DNA from: JBMYRH01 sp049602155
Lineage (GTDB): Bacteria; Myxococcota_A; UBA9042; PHBI01; JBMYRH01
Length of the DNA stretch: 64,000 bases
Direction of reading: 5' to 3'
Assembly (NCBI GenBank): GCA_049602155.1
Contig: JBMYRH010000016.1
Span: 71,559 to 135,558 of the forward strand
Below are positions 1 to 8,616 of this stretch, one piece after another (the stretch's first letter is position 1; every line of letters begins with the position of its first letter). The position numbers and the translations under genes are program-made. The notes beneath the pieces were generated by a model, which saw only the letters and a list, made by a program, of their open reading frames with translations, had not been told where the DNA came from and searched no databases.

Positions 1-1
1 C

Positions 2-202
2 TTCATCCTGAGCGTCTACCCCATCGCGACGGTCCCCGCATTCGCCCTGATCGTGTTGACGATGTCTCTGGCTGACATCGAAGAGGGGCACACGAGGTTA
101 CGCATTGGCGCGCTGATTATGATGGCGCTGAGTGTCCTGAGCTTTGTCCCCAGGAATGTGCCCCGTTATCTCTCGCTGATAGGTGATTTCTTCACCTGGT
201 AG
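2..202 (+). CDS. C-terminal end of an integral membrane protein (partial)
   Basis: An open frame enters from the left edge and ends at TAG 200-202, giving the last 66 residues of a protein. The visible part is hydrophobic, with one segment near FILSVYPIATVPAFALIVL and another near IGALIMMALSVLSFV, separated by a short charged loop (ADIEEGHTRLR), so two membrane helices are likely. The family cannot be named from this tail. The next start is 111 bp downstream on the same strand, so co-transcription is possible. Confidence 0.6.
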   Translation, partial: FILSVYPIATVPAFALIVLTMSLADIEEGHTRLRIGALIMMALSVLSFVPRNVPRYLSLIGDFFTW

Positions 203-313
203 GGTGAGCGTCCCTCGCCTTCGAGGTGGCCCATGGCCGTCGAGCCCCTCGGTCATCAGGGGTGTTTTGGGATGCTGACTCCCCACCTGGCGTCGCCCGT
301 GTATGATGCCTCT

Positions 314-3300
314 ATGGTCCGGCTCTTCCTCCTCGGCTTACTCCTCCTGGTCGCGCTCCCGGCGCAGGGCGCCTATATCGTCGAGCCGACGATGGAGCCG
401 GTGATTCGGCCCTTGATGACGGTGCCGAGCGGGGCCCCAAAGGGGACCAAGTCTGCTGGCGCTCAGCTTGAGCAGCAGCAGATCACCGTGCGGTTCAAGA
501 CGGCCTCCGGGGAGCTGGTCACCTATACCCTCGGTCACCCGAGCCAAGCGGGCCCTGATGATCTCAAAGCTGGGCCCTTCTCGATCCGCGCGAGTCTGCC
601 CGAGAGCCACCCCCTGACCCGCGCATTTCTCGCCGCGTGTCGCGGGATCGACGACCGCTTTCGCTGGGGCTTTGCCGGAACCGCAGGGGAAGTCTCACCG
701 CTTGAGGTCGCGCGTGCCCGACTGGTGATGGTCGACGTCGATGGTGTCCGCAGCGCATTAGAGGCCGCGATCGCCGCTGCGCCGAGGGACGTCGCGGTCT
801 TGCGTCAGAGCGCAGTCCTCCTGCAGGCTGCAGGGCAGACAGAAGAGGCTAAGGGCCTCCTCGACCGCGCGCGCGCGGAGCTCCCCGCCACCGGGGGGAC
901 AGTCTATGAAGAGGCGGAGCGCTTGGCGCTCGCGGCGATCGACGGGACGCTCTCTCCCGACGCTGGTCAAGCCTTGGTGGCTCGCGGCCCCAAGGCGGCT
1001 TGCGCGGCGATTCGGCTCGCCGATACGCTCGACCTCCTGGGTCAGCCCAAGGCCGCGAGGCAGCTCTCGGAGGACGCGCTGATCGTCGCGCCTGGTTGCC
1101 GCGATGCCCATCGAGTTGTCTGCGAACTCCTTGGGCGCGAGAAGGATTGGCCTGGGCTGCTTAAGCGCTCTGACGACGGGATCCTGACCTTCCCCAAGCA
1201 CGGCGACTTCCGTATTCAACGAGCGACCGCCCTCCGGGGGTTGGGCCGCAACGATGAGGCTCGGGATGTCCTTGAGGCAGAGGTCCGCAAGAACCCCCAA
1301 GACACGGGGCCCATGAGCTCTCTGGCGGCGCTCTACACGATGACGCGGACGTCTGAGTCGGGATACGCCAAGCTCGATGACGCCTGTCGGCAAGATCCAG
1401 ACGACATCGTGAGCTGCTTCTTGGCCGGCGTGATCGCTCATTATTTGGCCAAGCACGACGCCTGCGTTGCGCACATGAACGCGCTCATTGAGCGGCTCCC
1501 CACCCAGCCTCGAGTGCCGATGTATGCGGCGATCTCAAGCTATTGGATGGACAAGGTCCCAGACGCCGATCGCCTCATCGCTAAGGCCGCCAGCATCTCT
1601 GGTGCGACCGATCCAGACGTCTTTTACTGCCGGGCCCTCATCCGCATGAAGCGGGACAGAGAGGGGGCGGTCGCGGACCTTGAGCGCTTCCTGACAGTCG
1701 CCCATCGCGGCTGGCATTCACAGGGGAAGATCGGGCGGGTGAACCACGAACTCGCGATGCTCAAGCGTGGCGAGATCCCCCCACCAGCGGAGGCCCACCA
1801 TCGCCGTCAATCCGGTGAGGATGCCGCGAGCGATACGCCCCAACCAGCGACCTCCTCAGGGGCTTCGGGCACGCTGGGTGCCGACGATCTCTTGAAGGAT
1901 GGGGCGGGCAAGATAGCCGGCGGCTTGGCGCCCCTCGCCCACGTGCGCACCGACTGGAACCCGGATCAGATCACCTTCGGCTTTAAGACGCCGCAAGGCG
2001 ACGCAGTCACCCTGCGCCTCACCCGCGCCAACCCTGGGGGCGCTGCCCCTGATGGTGCCCTCTCGCTCGGTCCGTATCTCGGCCAAGTGACGATCACCAC
2101 CCCCTCGGGGGACGCCTCCAAAGCCCTCACCAGTGCCGTAGACGCTTTGGTCGCGCGCGTGAGCGGGCATGCGCCCCGCGGTCCGCGCTTGCGTCGGCTT
2201 CAGGCAGACGCAGATCCCGACCGCGCCAGAGGCCCACCTGATGGCGCGACCTCTTTGCCCAGCGCCCACAAGCGCCACAGCTCGGGCGAGCAGACGAGCC
2301 CGCTAGAGTTCTGGCTCTGCATCGTCTTCTTGCTGCTCAGCCTCGCGCTCTCGCCACACCTGCTGCGCACGAGCTGGCGGACCTTGGTGGCGGATGCGTC
2401 GCCGATCATCGGCCTCCCTGCTTGGGTGGCCTTGCTGGGGCTCCTCGTCGTCGTCGCGGTCGTGCAGCTTTGGCTCGTGCCACAGCAGCTCGTGACGGTC
2501 TTCGCGGGCTATGGCGCGGTCAACGAAGCTTGGGCCCTGCGCCCTGTCCTGAAGTACGGCGCTGCGACCACGGCGCTCTACGGACCTCTGATGGGCATCT
2601 TTGGCCCATCTACGGACGTGATGATCGCCACGAACCTCGCCTTCGGGCTCGGCACGGTGCTCGTCGCCGGCGCGTTCACTGCGCGCCTCGGCGGTGACCG
2701 CGCGAGTGGCCTCTGGGGTGTCCTCCTCGTCGGGCTGCTGCCTGCGCTCCTCCGTGACCGCGCGTCGGAGAGCATCCTCGTCCCCATGACCTTCTGGGTC
2801 TTGGCCTCGATGGTTCATCTTGACGGATGGCGGCGTGCGGGGGGGTGGCGTCACGCGGTCGGGGCCGTGGTGTGCGCGGCGCTCGCCCTTCACGCGCGAC
2901 CCGAGGCTTGGGTGGTGCTCCCGATGCTTTGGCTCGCTGTCGTCACGCTCCACAGTGACGGTCGGGGCTGGGTGCGGCTGGCCCTCGGGGCGTTGGTGCT
3001 CGCCTTACCTCGCTTGTGGAGTCTCCTGCACTACGCGACCGCTGCGAGTCAGAGTGGCGATGTCCCGGGCCTCGCGGACGGTGAACTCGCTGGTTTGATT
3101 GAGAGGTTCATCGGCCTCAATGCCCTCTGGTGGCCTGCGCTCTTCCCTCCTCTCGCCGCCTGGTGCGCGCTCTTCGCGCTCCTCCAGCCTCGTGTCCGCC
3201 GCCTGTCCATCGGGTGGTGCCTCGTCGCTATCCTCAGCTGGCAGGCGCTCAGCACCTTGGATTTACCCCCCGTGTCGGCGCCTCGGATCCAGGCGCCAGC

Positions 3301-3901
3301 GATGCTCTGGGCCGCGATGTTGGCGGCGGTCTTCTTGGCTTTGCTGACGCGGATGCACCGCTGGGGTCGCTTCGTGGCGCCGCTGCTCGCGCTCGTGATG
3401 CTCATCCCCTCCAGTGCCACCTTGGAGTTGCTCTGGCATCCGACCAATGCGCAGCGCTTTGATCGCTGGTGGGATGGCGCGATCGCTTCGATAGACGCAG
3501 ACGGGCGAGATCGCTGCGTCGTCGCTTTGGACATGAGCGACCCCCCACGGGACTCGGTCATCCGACTCTATCCGCTCTACGAGCTCGCCGAGCGCTCGGG
3601 TCGCCTCGAGGTCTTCAGCCTGACGACCTTCCTCGATGCCCCAGAGATGGTGCTCGATGGGCACTGTGAGCCGCTCTATTTAGAGGGACCGCAGTGTCGC
3701 GCGCGCTTCTTTGGCTTTGACGCAGCGCCCCCCAAGCAGGCCGACCCGTTGCCAATCTGTGCGCGGATGGACGCAGAGTTCCGACTCAAGGCCCTCGCGC
3801 TCGAGGACGTCGATAACGCTGGCAACGCCGACTTCCCCTTCTACGGACGCTCGCCGACGCTCCGTTATGGACTCTACCGCATCGAGGGAGCCGTGAAGTG
3901 A
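314..3901 (+). CDS. TPR-repeat protein fused to a polytopic GT-C-like membrane domain
   Basis: The start is placed at ATG 314 because a good signal peptide (MVRLFLLGLLLLVALPAQGA) begins there; the open frame extends upstream to 233. The 1195-residue product has three parts. Residues about 45-110 form a small domain (ITVRFKTASGELV). Residues about 140-500 are Ala/Leu-rich helical repeats of TPR type. A second copy of the small domain (ITFGFKTPQGDAV) follows near residue 600. From about residue 715 to 1060 there are some ten hydrophobic segments arranged as in GT-C glycosyltransferases (compare the RPEAWVVLPMLW stretch), then a C-terminal extracytoplasmic tail. Transfer of a sugar from a lipid donor is a family-level guess; the usual acidic catalytic pair was not found with certainty. 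It converges with the next gene, 7 bp away. Confidence 0.7.
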   Translation: MVRLFLLGLLLLVALPAQGAYIVEPTMEPVIRPLMTVPSGAPKGTKSAGAQLEQQQITVRFKTASGELVTYTLGHPSQAGPDDLKAGPFSIRASLPESHPLTRAFLAACRGIDDRFRWGFAGTAGEVSPLEVARARLVMVDVDGVRSALEAAIAAAPRDVAVLRQSAVLLQAAGQTEEAKGLLDRARAELPATGGTVYEEAERLALAAIDGTLSPDAGQALVARGPKAACAAIRLADTLDLLGQPKAARQLSEDALIVAPGCRDAHRVVCELLGREKDWPGLLKRSDDGILTFPKHGDFRIQRATALRGLGRNDEARDVLEAEVRKNPQDTGPMSSLAALYTMTRTSESGYAKLDDACRQDPDDIVSCFLAGVIAHYLAKHDACVAHMNALIERLPTQPRVPMYAAISSYWMDKVPDADRLIAKAASISGATDPDVFYCRALIRMKRDREGAVADLERFLTVAHRGWHSQGKIGRVNHELAMLKRGEIPPPAEAHHRRQSGEDAASDTPQPATSSGASGTLGADDLLKDGAGKIAGGLAPLAHVRTDWNPDQITFGFKTPQGDAVTLRLTRANPGGAAPDGALSLGPYLGQVTITTPSGDASKALTSAVDALVARVSGHAPRGPRLRRLQADADPDRARGPPDGATSLPSAHKRHSSGEQTSPLEFWLCIVFLLLSLALSPHLLRTSWRTLVADASPIIGLPAWVALLGLLVVVAVVQLWLVPQQLVTVFAGYGAVNEAWALRPVLKYGAATTALYGPLMGIFGPSTDVMIATNLAFGLGTVLVAGAFTARLGGDRASGLWGVLLVGLLPALLRDRASESILVPMTFWVLASMVHLDGWRRAGGWRHAVGAVVCAALALHARPEAWVVLPMLWLAVVTLHSDGRGWVRLALGALVLALPRLWSLLHYATAASQSGDVPGLADGELAGLIERFIGLNALWWPALFPPLAAWCALFALLQPRVRRLSIGWCLVAILSWQALSTLDLPPVSAPRIQAPAMLWAAMLAAVFLALLTRMHRWGRFVAPLLALVMLIPSSATLELLWHPTNAQRFDRWWDGAIASIDADGRDRCVVALDMSDPPRDSVIRLYPLYELAERSGRLEVFSLTTFLDAPEMVLDGHCEPLYLEGPQCRARFFGFDAAPPKQADPLPICARMDAEFRLKALALEDVDNAGNADFPFYGRSPTLRYGLYRIEGAVK

Positions 3902-3908
3902 GGGGCGC

Positions 3909-5831
3909 TCAGCCTCCGTCTTGACCCGCGCAGCGGAAGCCTAAGCTCCATTCAGCCATCGTATCTCCGGACTCGAAGGCCCGCGCTGCGGGGCGCATAT
4001 ACGCGTCATACCCGAACGCCCAGGAGCCGCCTCGCAGGATGCGAGAGCTGCATCCATCTGACCATGCGCTCTCTGGGGGCTCGGGGTTGGCAGGCAGGGT
4101 CATCCACGCGGTGACGCCGTCCATCCAATCGTAGCGATCGGTGCGACAGTCCCGCACCCACTCCCACACGTTACCGGCCATATCTAAGACCCCATAAGGG
4201 CTCTGTCCATCAGGCCTTGAGCCGACCGTGATGGGCCGCTTTTCGCAAAAGTCCTTGTTGGGGAAGTAGCCCTTGTTGGCCAAGCCGCAGCTGGGTGTGT
4301 CGTAGCCCCACGGGTAGCGTTGCCCTGTTGGACCACGAGCGGCGCGTTCCCACTGAGCGCCAGTAGGCAGATCGAGGCCCATGGCCTGACAGTGTGCGCG
4401 GGCTTCGCGCCAGGTCACGCTGGTAACGGGGAGCGCGCCAGCGTTGCCCGGCAGCGGCTCAGGCCAGCTCGGTGTGCGCCAGGAGCCGCCTTGTCGGGAG
4501 TCGAACTCTCCTCTCCCACGGTAGGCCTGCTCATAGCCGCGCTGCTCTGCGACTGTGGGGGAGCCCGCGCCGCGGCTCCAGGTGTAAGCGGCGCGGGTGA
4601 CCTCGGTGAGGTCGATCCAGAAGCCATCGAGGTGGACGACCTGAGGGGGCGTCTCGTTGACGAAGAAGTCTCGGGTCCCTTCATCGCCATAGACGCTCTT
4701 GATCGAGGTCGTCGCGGCGACGAGATCGGCCTCCTCTGACCCCATCACCCCTGGCCCGCTCGGGATGAAGCGCTGCGTGATGGTCATCGGCTCGCCGGCG
4801 GCGTTGGTGAGGGTCTTGGTGCGGGTCCATCGACCCTGCTTATCTTGTGTGCACTGCCACCCAGAGCAGCGGACTGGCCTTCGGGTGATCTCGAGGTGCC
4901 TCCCGAGCTTGGCGCGCAGCAGGCGCGCGACATCGGTGGAGGCCTCGGCGTTCCAGTGGATCCGATCATCAATGGTGATGCGCTCGCCTTTGGCTCGCAC
5001 TCGGAGCATGCGGGTGATGTCGAACCAGCGCTCGGCCCCCTCGGACTCCAGCATCTCGCGAAACCCGTCCCAGAGGGGTGGGGCGTGGAGCACTGGGAGG
5101 AGCACGGCACCGCGATCTTTGGTGGCCGCTTCAAAGGCGGTCAGGGCGGTCTCAAGTCCACCGCCTCCGGGGATCATGGTCCCGCTGTGCAGGCTGCTCT
5201 CGAGCATGAAGCGGAGCGTGCGATAGAGCGCACTCTGGGTCCACAGTGTCCACGTGATCATCGACGGCGTGTCGACCTCACACTCCGCCTCTTTGTCGGT
5301 CGTGCAGAGCGCTGATGGACGCTCATAGACGAGCGACGTTGAGAGCGTGTCTTCGACGATGTCCATGGGGTTCGCCAGCAAGATCACGATGTCTGGTTCG
5401 GGCAGGTGTTGCTCTTCACGCAGCCTTAAGAGTGACTGCGTCAGTCCATAACCAGGGACCCCCAGGTTGTAGATGGCGCTCGACTCAGGCATCAGCTTGG
5501 CGAGCTGCGCCGCGACGGTCTCTTCCCACGGCAGCCCCCATCCGAAGGTAAAGGAGTCGCCCATCAGCCAGACGACGGTACCTGCGCTTCGCCGAGTTGT
5601 GGGGGTGTCCACGTCGGCGATCCGCACGCCGTGGCTGTCCGTCGAGACGGCCACCCCAGCCATCTCACCGACGTGGTTCGGTGCGAGCCTCCACCCCAGG
5701 GTCTCATCTGGCTCGACCAAGCCGACGTCACCGCCGCCTACTGAGAGGCCGCGCGCGGCCAACTCTAAGACCCCGAAGACGATCACGAGCACGAGGATCA
5801 CCCAGCGCCAGAAGCGGGTGCGCTTACTCAT
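3909..5831 (-). CDS. SGNH-hydrolase and SUMF1/formylglycine-generating-enzyme-like fusion
   Basis: A 640-residue protein with one N-terminal membrane anchor (residues 10-28). Residues about 85-305 are an SGNH/GDSL hydrolase domain with the nucleophile block GDSF at 91-94, the block I GN-like region (YNLGVPGYG) near 121-129 and the catalytic Asp-His pair in DDRIHWN at 288-294. From about residue 345 to the end is a SUMF1-like domain with its usual landmarks PVTSVTW, LPTGAQWERAARG, GNVWEWVRDC, LRGGSW and GFRCAG. SUMF1 relatives include true formylglycine-generating enzymes and non-catalytic lectin-like or kinase-associated forms. The combination suggests an envelope-anchored esterase acting on a surface polymer, with the second domain binding or maturing a target. 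The substrate is not visible from sequence. Confidence 0.8.
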   Translation of the reverse strand: MSKRTRFWRWVILVLVIVFGVLELAARGLSVGGGDVGLVEPDETLGWRLAPNHVGEMAGVAVSTDSHGVRIADVDTPTTRRSAGTVVWLMGDSFTFGWGLPWEETVAAQLAKLMPESSAIYNLGVPGYGLTQSLLRLREEQHLPEPDIVILLANPMDIVEDTLSTSLVYERPSALCTTDKEAECEVDTPSMITWTLWTQSALYRTLRFMLESSLHSGTMIPGGGGLETALTAFEAATKDRGAVLLPVLHAPPLWDGFREMLESEGAERWFDITRMLRVRAKGERITIDDRIHWNAEASTDVARLLRAKLGRHLEITRRPVRCSGWQCTQDKQGRWTRTKTLTNAAGEPMTITQRFIPSGPGVMGSEEADLVAATTSIKSVYGDEGTRDFFVNETPPQVVHLDGFWIDLTEVTRAAYTWSRGAGSPTVAEQRGYEQAYRGRGEFDSRQGGSWRTPSWPEPLPGNAGALPVTSVTWREARAHCQAMGLDLPTGAQWERAARGPTGQRYPWGYDTPSCGLANKGYFPNKDFCEKRPITVGSRPDGQSPYGVLDMAGNVWEWVRDCRTDRYDWMDGVTAWMTLPANPEPPESAWSDGCSSRILRGGSWAFGYDAYMRPAARAFESGDTMAEWSLGFRCAGQDGG

Positions 5832-6062
5832 CTCGGTCGACCGCTCGTTTGTGGCGTCGCGGTATCATGGTGTCGTATCGGGTTCACTGCGCGCTTGGCT
5901 CCTTGTATCGCTGTATGACGCTTCTCCGGCGCGAGCCTACACCGGCTGAAAGCGCCGGAACAGTGTCCTGATCGAGCCCGACGCAAGTCTTGACCGCAGC
6001 TCGACCCCTGTCGCAGGCTGGGCGCACCCGAATCAAGCGCCGTCACGCGCAGAGGAGCCCAC

Positions 6063-7529
6063 ATGCGTTCCACACTCTTCCTTGGTCTATGGGGGCTCTT
6101 AGGCCTGTCTGCTCTCGGGTGTGGTTCGGATGCTGCCCCGCCCTCGGGGGATGTGCCTACGGTGGCCTCAGACGCGGTCGACTCAGAGGACTCAACCGTG
6201 CCTGAGGGGGACGCCGACCTCGGGTCGGATAGCGCGCGCTTCGTCGAGGTCGAGGAGGCTGACACGTCGTCTGCAGACTTGGTCGGCACCGGTTTGGTCG
6301 AGGAGCCGACGTGTACGTCAACCAAGCGACCGGTTGTGGCGGCTCATGGCTTCATCGCGTCGGGGGACACCTGGGCCCCTCATGCCCGCCGCTTTATGGC
6401 CAATGGGTATTGTCGGGACGACGTGCGCGCCTTTGATTGGAATTCTGTCTCGGCGTTCACTGGCACCTCCGACGTTCAGGTGACCGAGCTGGCGGAATTC
6501 ATCGCGCGCGTCCTTGAAGAGACGGGCGCCGAGCAAGTCGACTTGATTGGCCACTCTGCGGGCGGTGGGATCGCGTATGAGTACCTGGCAGACGCTGAGC
6601 GAGCGGGCAAGGTCGCGAACTATGCCCACGTGGGGTCGTTCCCTGAGTCTGGACCTGCAGGCCCCGAGGGGGACGTCCCGACGTTGAATGTGTGGTCGGA
6701 GGGGGACATGGCCATCGAGGAGAAGGCCGACATCCCGGGCGCCACGAACCTGCGGCAGGTCGAGGCAGATCACTACGGCGTAGCGACGAACGCCGAGACC
6801 TTCGCGGCGATCTTCGCTCACTTCAACGCGGGTGAGGTCCCGGCGGTGCTGGAGCCCAACCCGGTTGCGCAACCGATGCTTTGGGGGCGAGTGGTCACCT
6901 TTGGTGAGAACACCCCCATCGCGGGTGAGCTGACCGTCTATGGGCTAGACGCCACCACGGGGGACCGCGTGGACGAGCCTGTGATGAGCAGCGCGATCCC
7001 TGACGGGGGCTACTTTGGACCCCTGCGTGTCGCCTCGGGGACCCCGTATGAGTTCCGCATCCAGGAGCCCGGTAATCGGCCTGTGCACTACTACGCCGAG
7101 CCCTACGCGAGCGATAACCCGCTGGTCTACCTGCGTGGCTTCCCGGGAGAGGACAGCCTCGTGGGGCTCCTGCTCGCCGGCCTACCTTTCGATGACGCTC
7201 GAGCCATGCTCGTGGTCTTCTCAAGCAGCCGTGCGCTCACCTTCGGGAAGGACAGCCTCCAGATCGATGGCGTAGAGGTCTTGAGCGCAGACAACGCGGC
7301 CCCCGAAAATTCGTCCATCGCCTTCTTCTTCTACGACGTCGATGAGGATGGCGAGAGCAGCTACGCACCGGTGGAGCTCTTCCAGAGCTTCCCCTTCCTC
7401 GCCGGTGTCGACATGGCGCTGACTGCCACGCCGGGCAGGAGCTTCACGATCGATCTCAACGGTCGTGAGGTGGTCGTCCCTGCGTGGCCGTCCGAGACGG
7501 AGGGCGCGACGGTCGTCGTGTTCGAGTAA
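6063..7529 (+). CDS. Lipoprotein lipase/esterase, alpha/beta hydrolase
   Basis: A 488-residue lipoprotein with signal peptide and lipobox ending at Cys20 (LSALGC). An acidic linker (about 21-80) is followed by an alpha/beta-hydrolase domain like class 2 triacylglycerol lipases: the oxyanion-side strand VVAAHGF near 91-97 and the nucleophile elbow GHSAGGG at 163-169 (Ser165). A second part, from about residue 270, has a beta-rich carboxypeptidase-regulatory-like stretch (GELTVYGLDATTGD) and a C-terminal domain of unknown role. It is transcribed divergently from the SGNH/SUMF1 gene and converges 4 bp from the epimerase gene. Cleavage of lipid or polyester esters outside the inner membrane is likely; the substrate is unknown. 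Confidence 0.8.
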   Translation: MRSTLFLGLWGLLGLSALGCGSDAAPPSGDVPTVASDAVDSEDSTVPEGDADLGSDSARFVEVEEADTSSADLVGTGLVEEPTCTSTKRPVVAAHGFIASGDTWAPHARRFMANGYCRDDVRAFDWNSVSAFTGTSDVQVTELAEFIARVLEETGAEQVDLIGHSAGGGIAYEYLADAERAGKVANYAHVGSFPESGPAGPEGDVPTLNVWSEGDMAIEEKADIPGATNLRQVEADHYGVATNAETFAAIFAHFNAGEVPAVLEPNPVAQPMLWGRVVTFGENTPIAGELTVYGLDATTGDRVDEPVMSSAIPDGGYFGPLRVASGTPYEFRIQEPGNRPVHYYAEPYASDNPLVYLRGFPGEDSLVGLLLAGLPFDDARAMLVVFSSSRALTFGKDSLQIDGVEVLSADNAAPENSSIAFFFYDVDEDGESSYAPVELFQSFPFLAGVDMALTATPGRSFTIDLNGREVVVPAWPSETEGATVVVFE

Positions 7530-7533
7530 GCGC

Positions 7534-8433
7534 TCAGCTACAGATGGCGGACAGCGCGCCGTCGATCTCTGGATATGAGAACTGAAAGCCCTTCGCGAGG
7601 AGCGCCTCAGGGACTGCGTTTTGGCTCGCGACCACGACGCTCGCGGCTTCGCCGTAGATCACCTTGAGGCCCATCGTGGGCACCCACATCACCGCTGGAC
7701 GCCCGAGTGCCCGACCGAGCGACTTAGAGAAGACCCGGTTTGTCACTGGGGTGGGTGCGCTGGCGTTAAAGACACCGCGGTACGCCTCATCTTCGATCGC
7801 CGTGACGATGATCTGGACCATGTCGTCTAGGTGAATCCAGGGCATCATCTGTCGCCCTGTGCCGATGGGCCCGCCGAGGCCGGCCTTAAAGGGGAGCAGC
7901 ATCTTGTCGAGCGCTCCGCCGCCTTTGCCGAGCACGATACCGGTCCGCAAGATGACCACACGGCATGACTCGGGGGCGCCATCGACGGCGGCCTGCTCCC
8001 AATCGACACAAAGCTTCGCCAAAAAGCCCTCAGCAGGCGTGCTCTGCTCGGTGAGCCGCTCGTCTCCACGGTCTCCGTAAAAGCCCACCGCGCTGCTTGA
8101 GATCAACGCGCGGATATTCGAGTGCGCCATCGCATCAGTGAGGCGCTGGGTGAGGTCGACGCGGCTGGTGGTGAGCGCCTTACGGTAGCTCTCTGTCCAC
8201 CGAGCGACCACAGGAGCGCCGGCCAAGTTGACCACCGCGTCACAGGTCTGCAAGGCCTCCGAGAGCCGGTCGTCATCTTCGCTCGTCTCCACCAGCTCGA
8301 CGTCGTCACCCAGAAGCGCTCTGGCGCGGCTCTTGTCACGCACCCAGGCGACTTGATCGTGGCCATCAGCTCTGAGCCGCTTGACCAAGGCTTGACCGAT
8401 GAACCCTGTGGCTCCTGTCATGAACACCCGCAT
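7534..8433 (-). CDS. TIGR01777-family NAD(P)-binding epimerase (YfcH/SDR39U1-like)
   Basis: A 299-residue extended short-chain dehydrogenase with the N-terminal nucleotide motif TGATGFIG (residues 6-13), the family signature SSSAVGFYGDRGDE near 111-124 that takes the place of the classical active-site region, and the C-terminal DUF1731-type segment after about residue 250. Length and layout match TIGR01777 proteins (E. coli YfcH, human SDR39U1), whose reaction is still not established. It lies downstream of the fasciclin lipoprotein on the same strand, but a strong intrinsic terminator lies between them, so it may have its own promoter. Confidence 0.87.
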   Translation of the reverse strand: MRVFMTGATGFIGQALVKRLRADGHDQVAWVRDKSRARALLGDDVELVETSEDDDRLSEALQTCDAVVNLAGAPVVARWTESYRKALTTSRVDLTQRLTDAMAHSNIRALISSSAVGFYGDRGDERLTEQSTPAEGFLAKLCVDWEQAAVDGAPESCRVVILRTGIVLGKGGGALDKMLLPFKAGLGGPIGTGRQMMPWIHLDDMVQIIVTAIEDEAYRGVFNASAPTPVTNRVFSKSLGRALGRPAVMWVPTMGLKVIYGEAASVVVASQNAVPEALLAKGFQFSYPEIDGALSAICS

Positions 8434-8474
8434 CCTGAGCCTCCAGCGATTCCTGCCTCATGGGCAGACGGTAG

Positions 8475-8520
8475 AAAAAAAAATGCCGAGTGAGGGCGTA
8501 TCAGACGACCTCGCTCGGCA
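8475..8520 (-). terminator. Intrinsic terminator of the fasciclin lipoprotein gene
   Basis: On the minus strand an 12-bp stem (TGCCGAGCGAGG pairing with CCTCACTCGGCA, one mismatch) is followed directly by nine T (the A-run at 8475-8483 on the plus strand). This is a textbook Rho-independent terminator for leftward transcription coming from the gene ending at 8617. Confidence 0.85.
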
Positions 8521-8570
8521 GTGTTACCGGCGTGAAATACACCGATCTCATGGGGATGTCGGGGGCGGTA

Positions 8571-8601
8571 CGTACCGGCTGATTCCCCGTCAGCCGGTAC
8601 G
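8571..8601. other. Perfect 12-bp inverted repeat, hairpin
   Basis: CGTACCGGCTGA at 8571-8582 and its exact complement at 8590-8601 enclose a 7-nt loop. It lies 15 bp beyond the fasciclin stop codon and upstream (in the leftward direction) of the T-tailed terminator. It has no T-run of its own, so it may protect the mRNA 3' end or act as a back-up terminator. Confidence 0.6.
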
Positions 8602-8616
8602 CCCCAAGATCATTGA

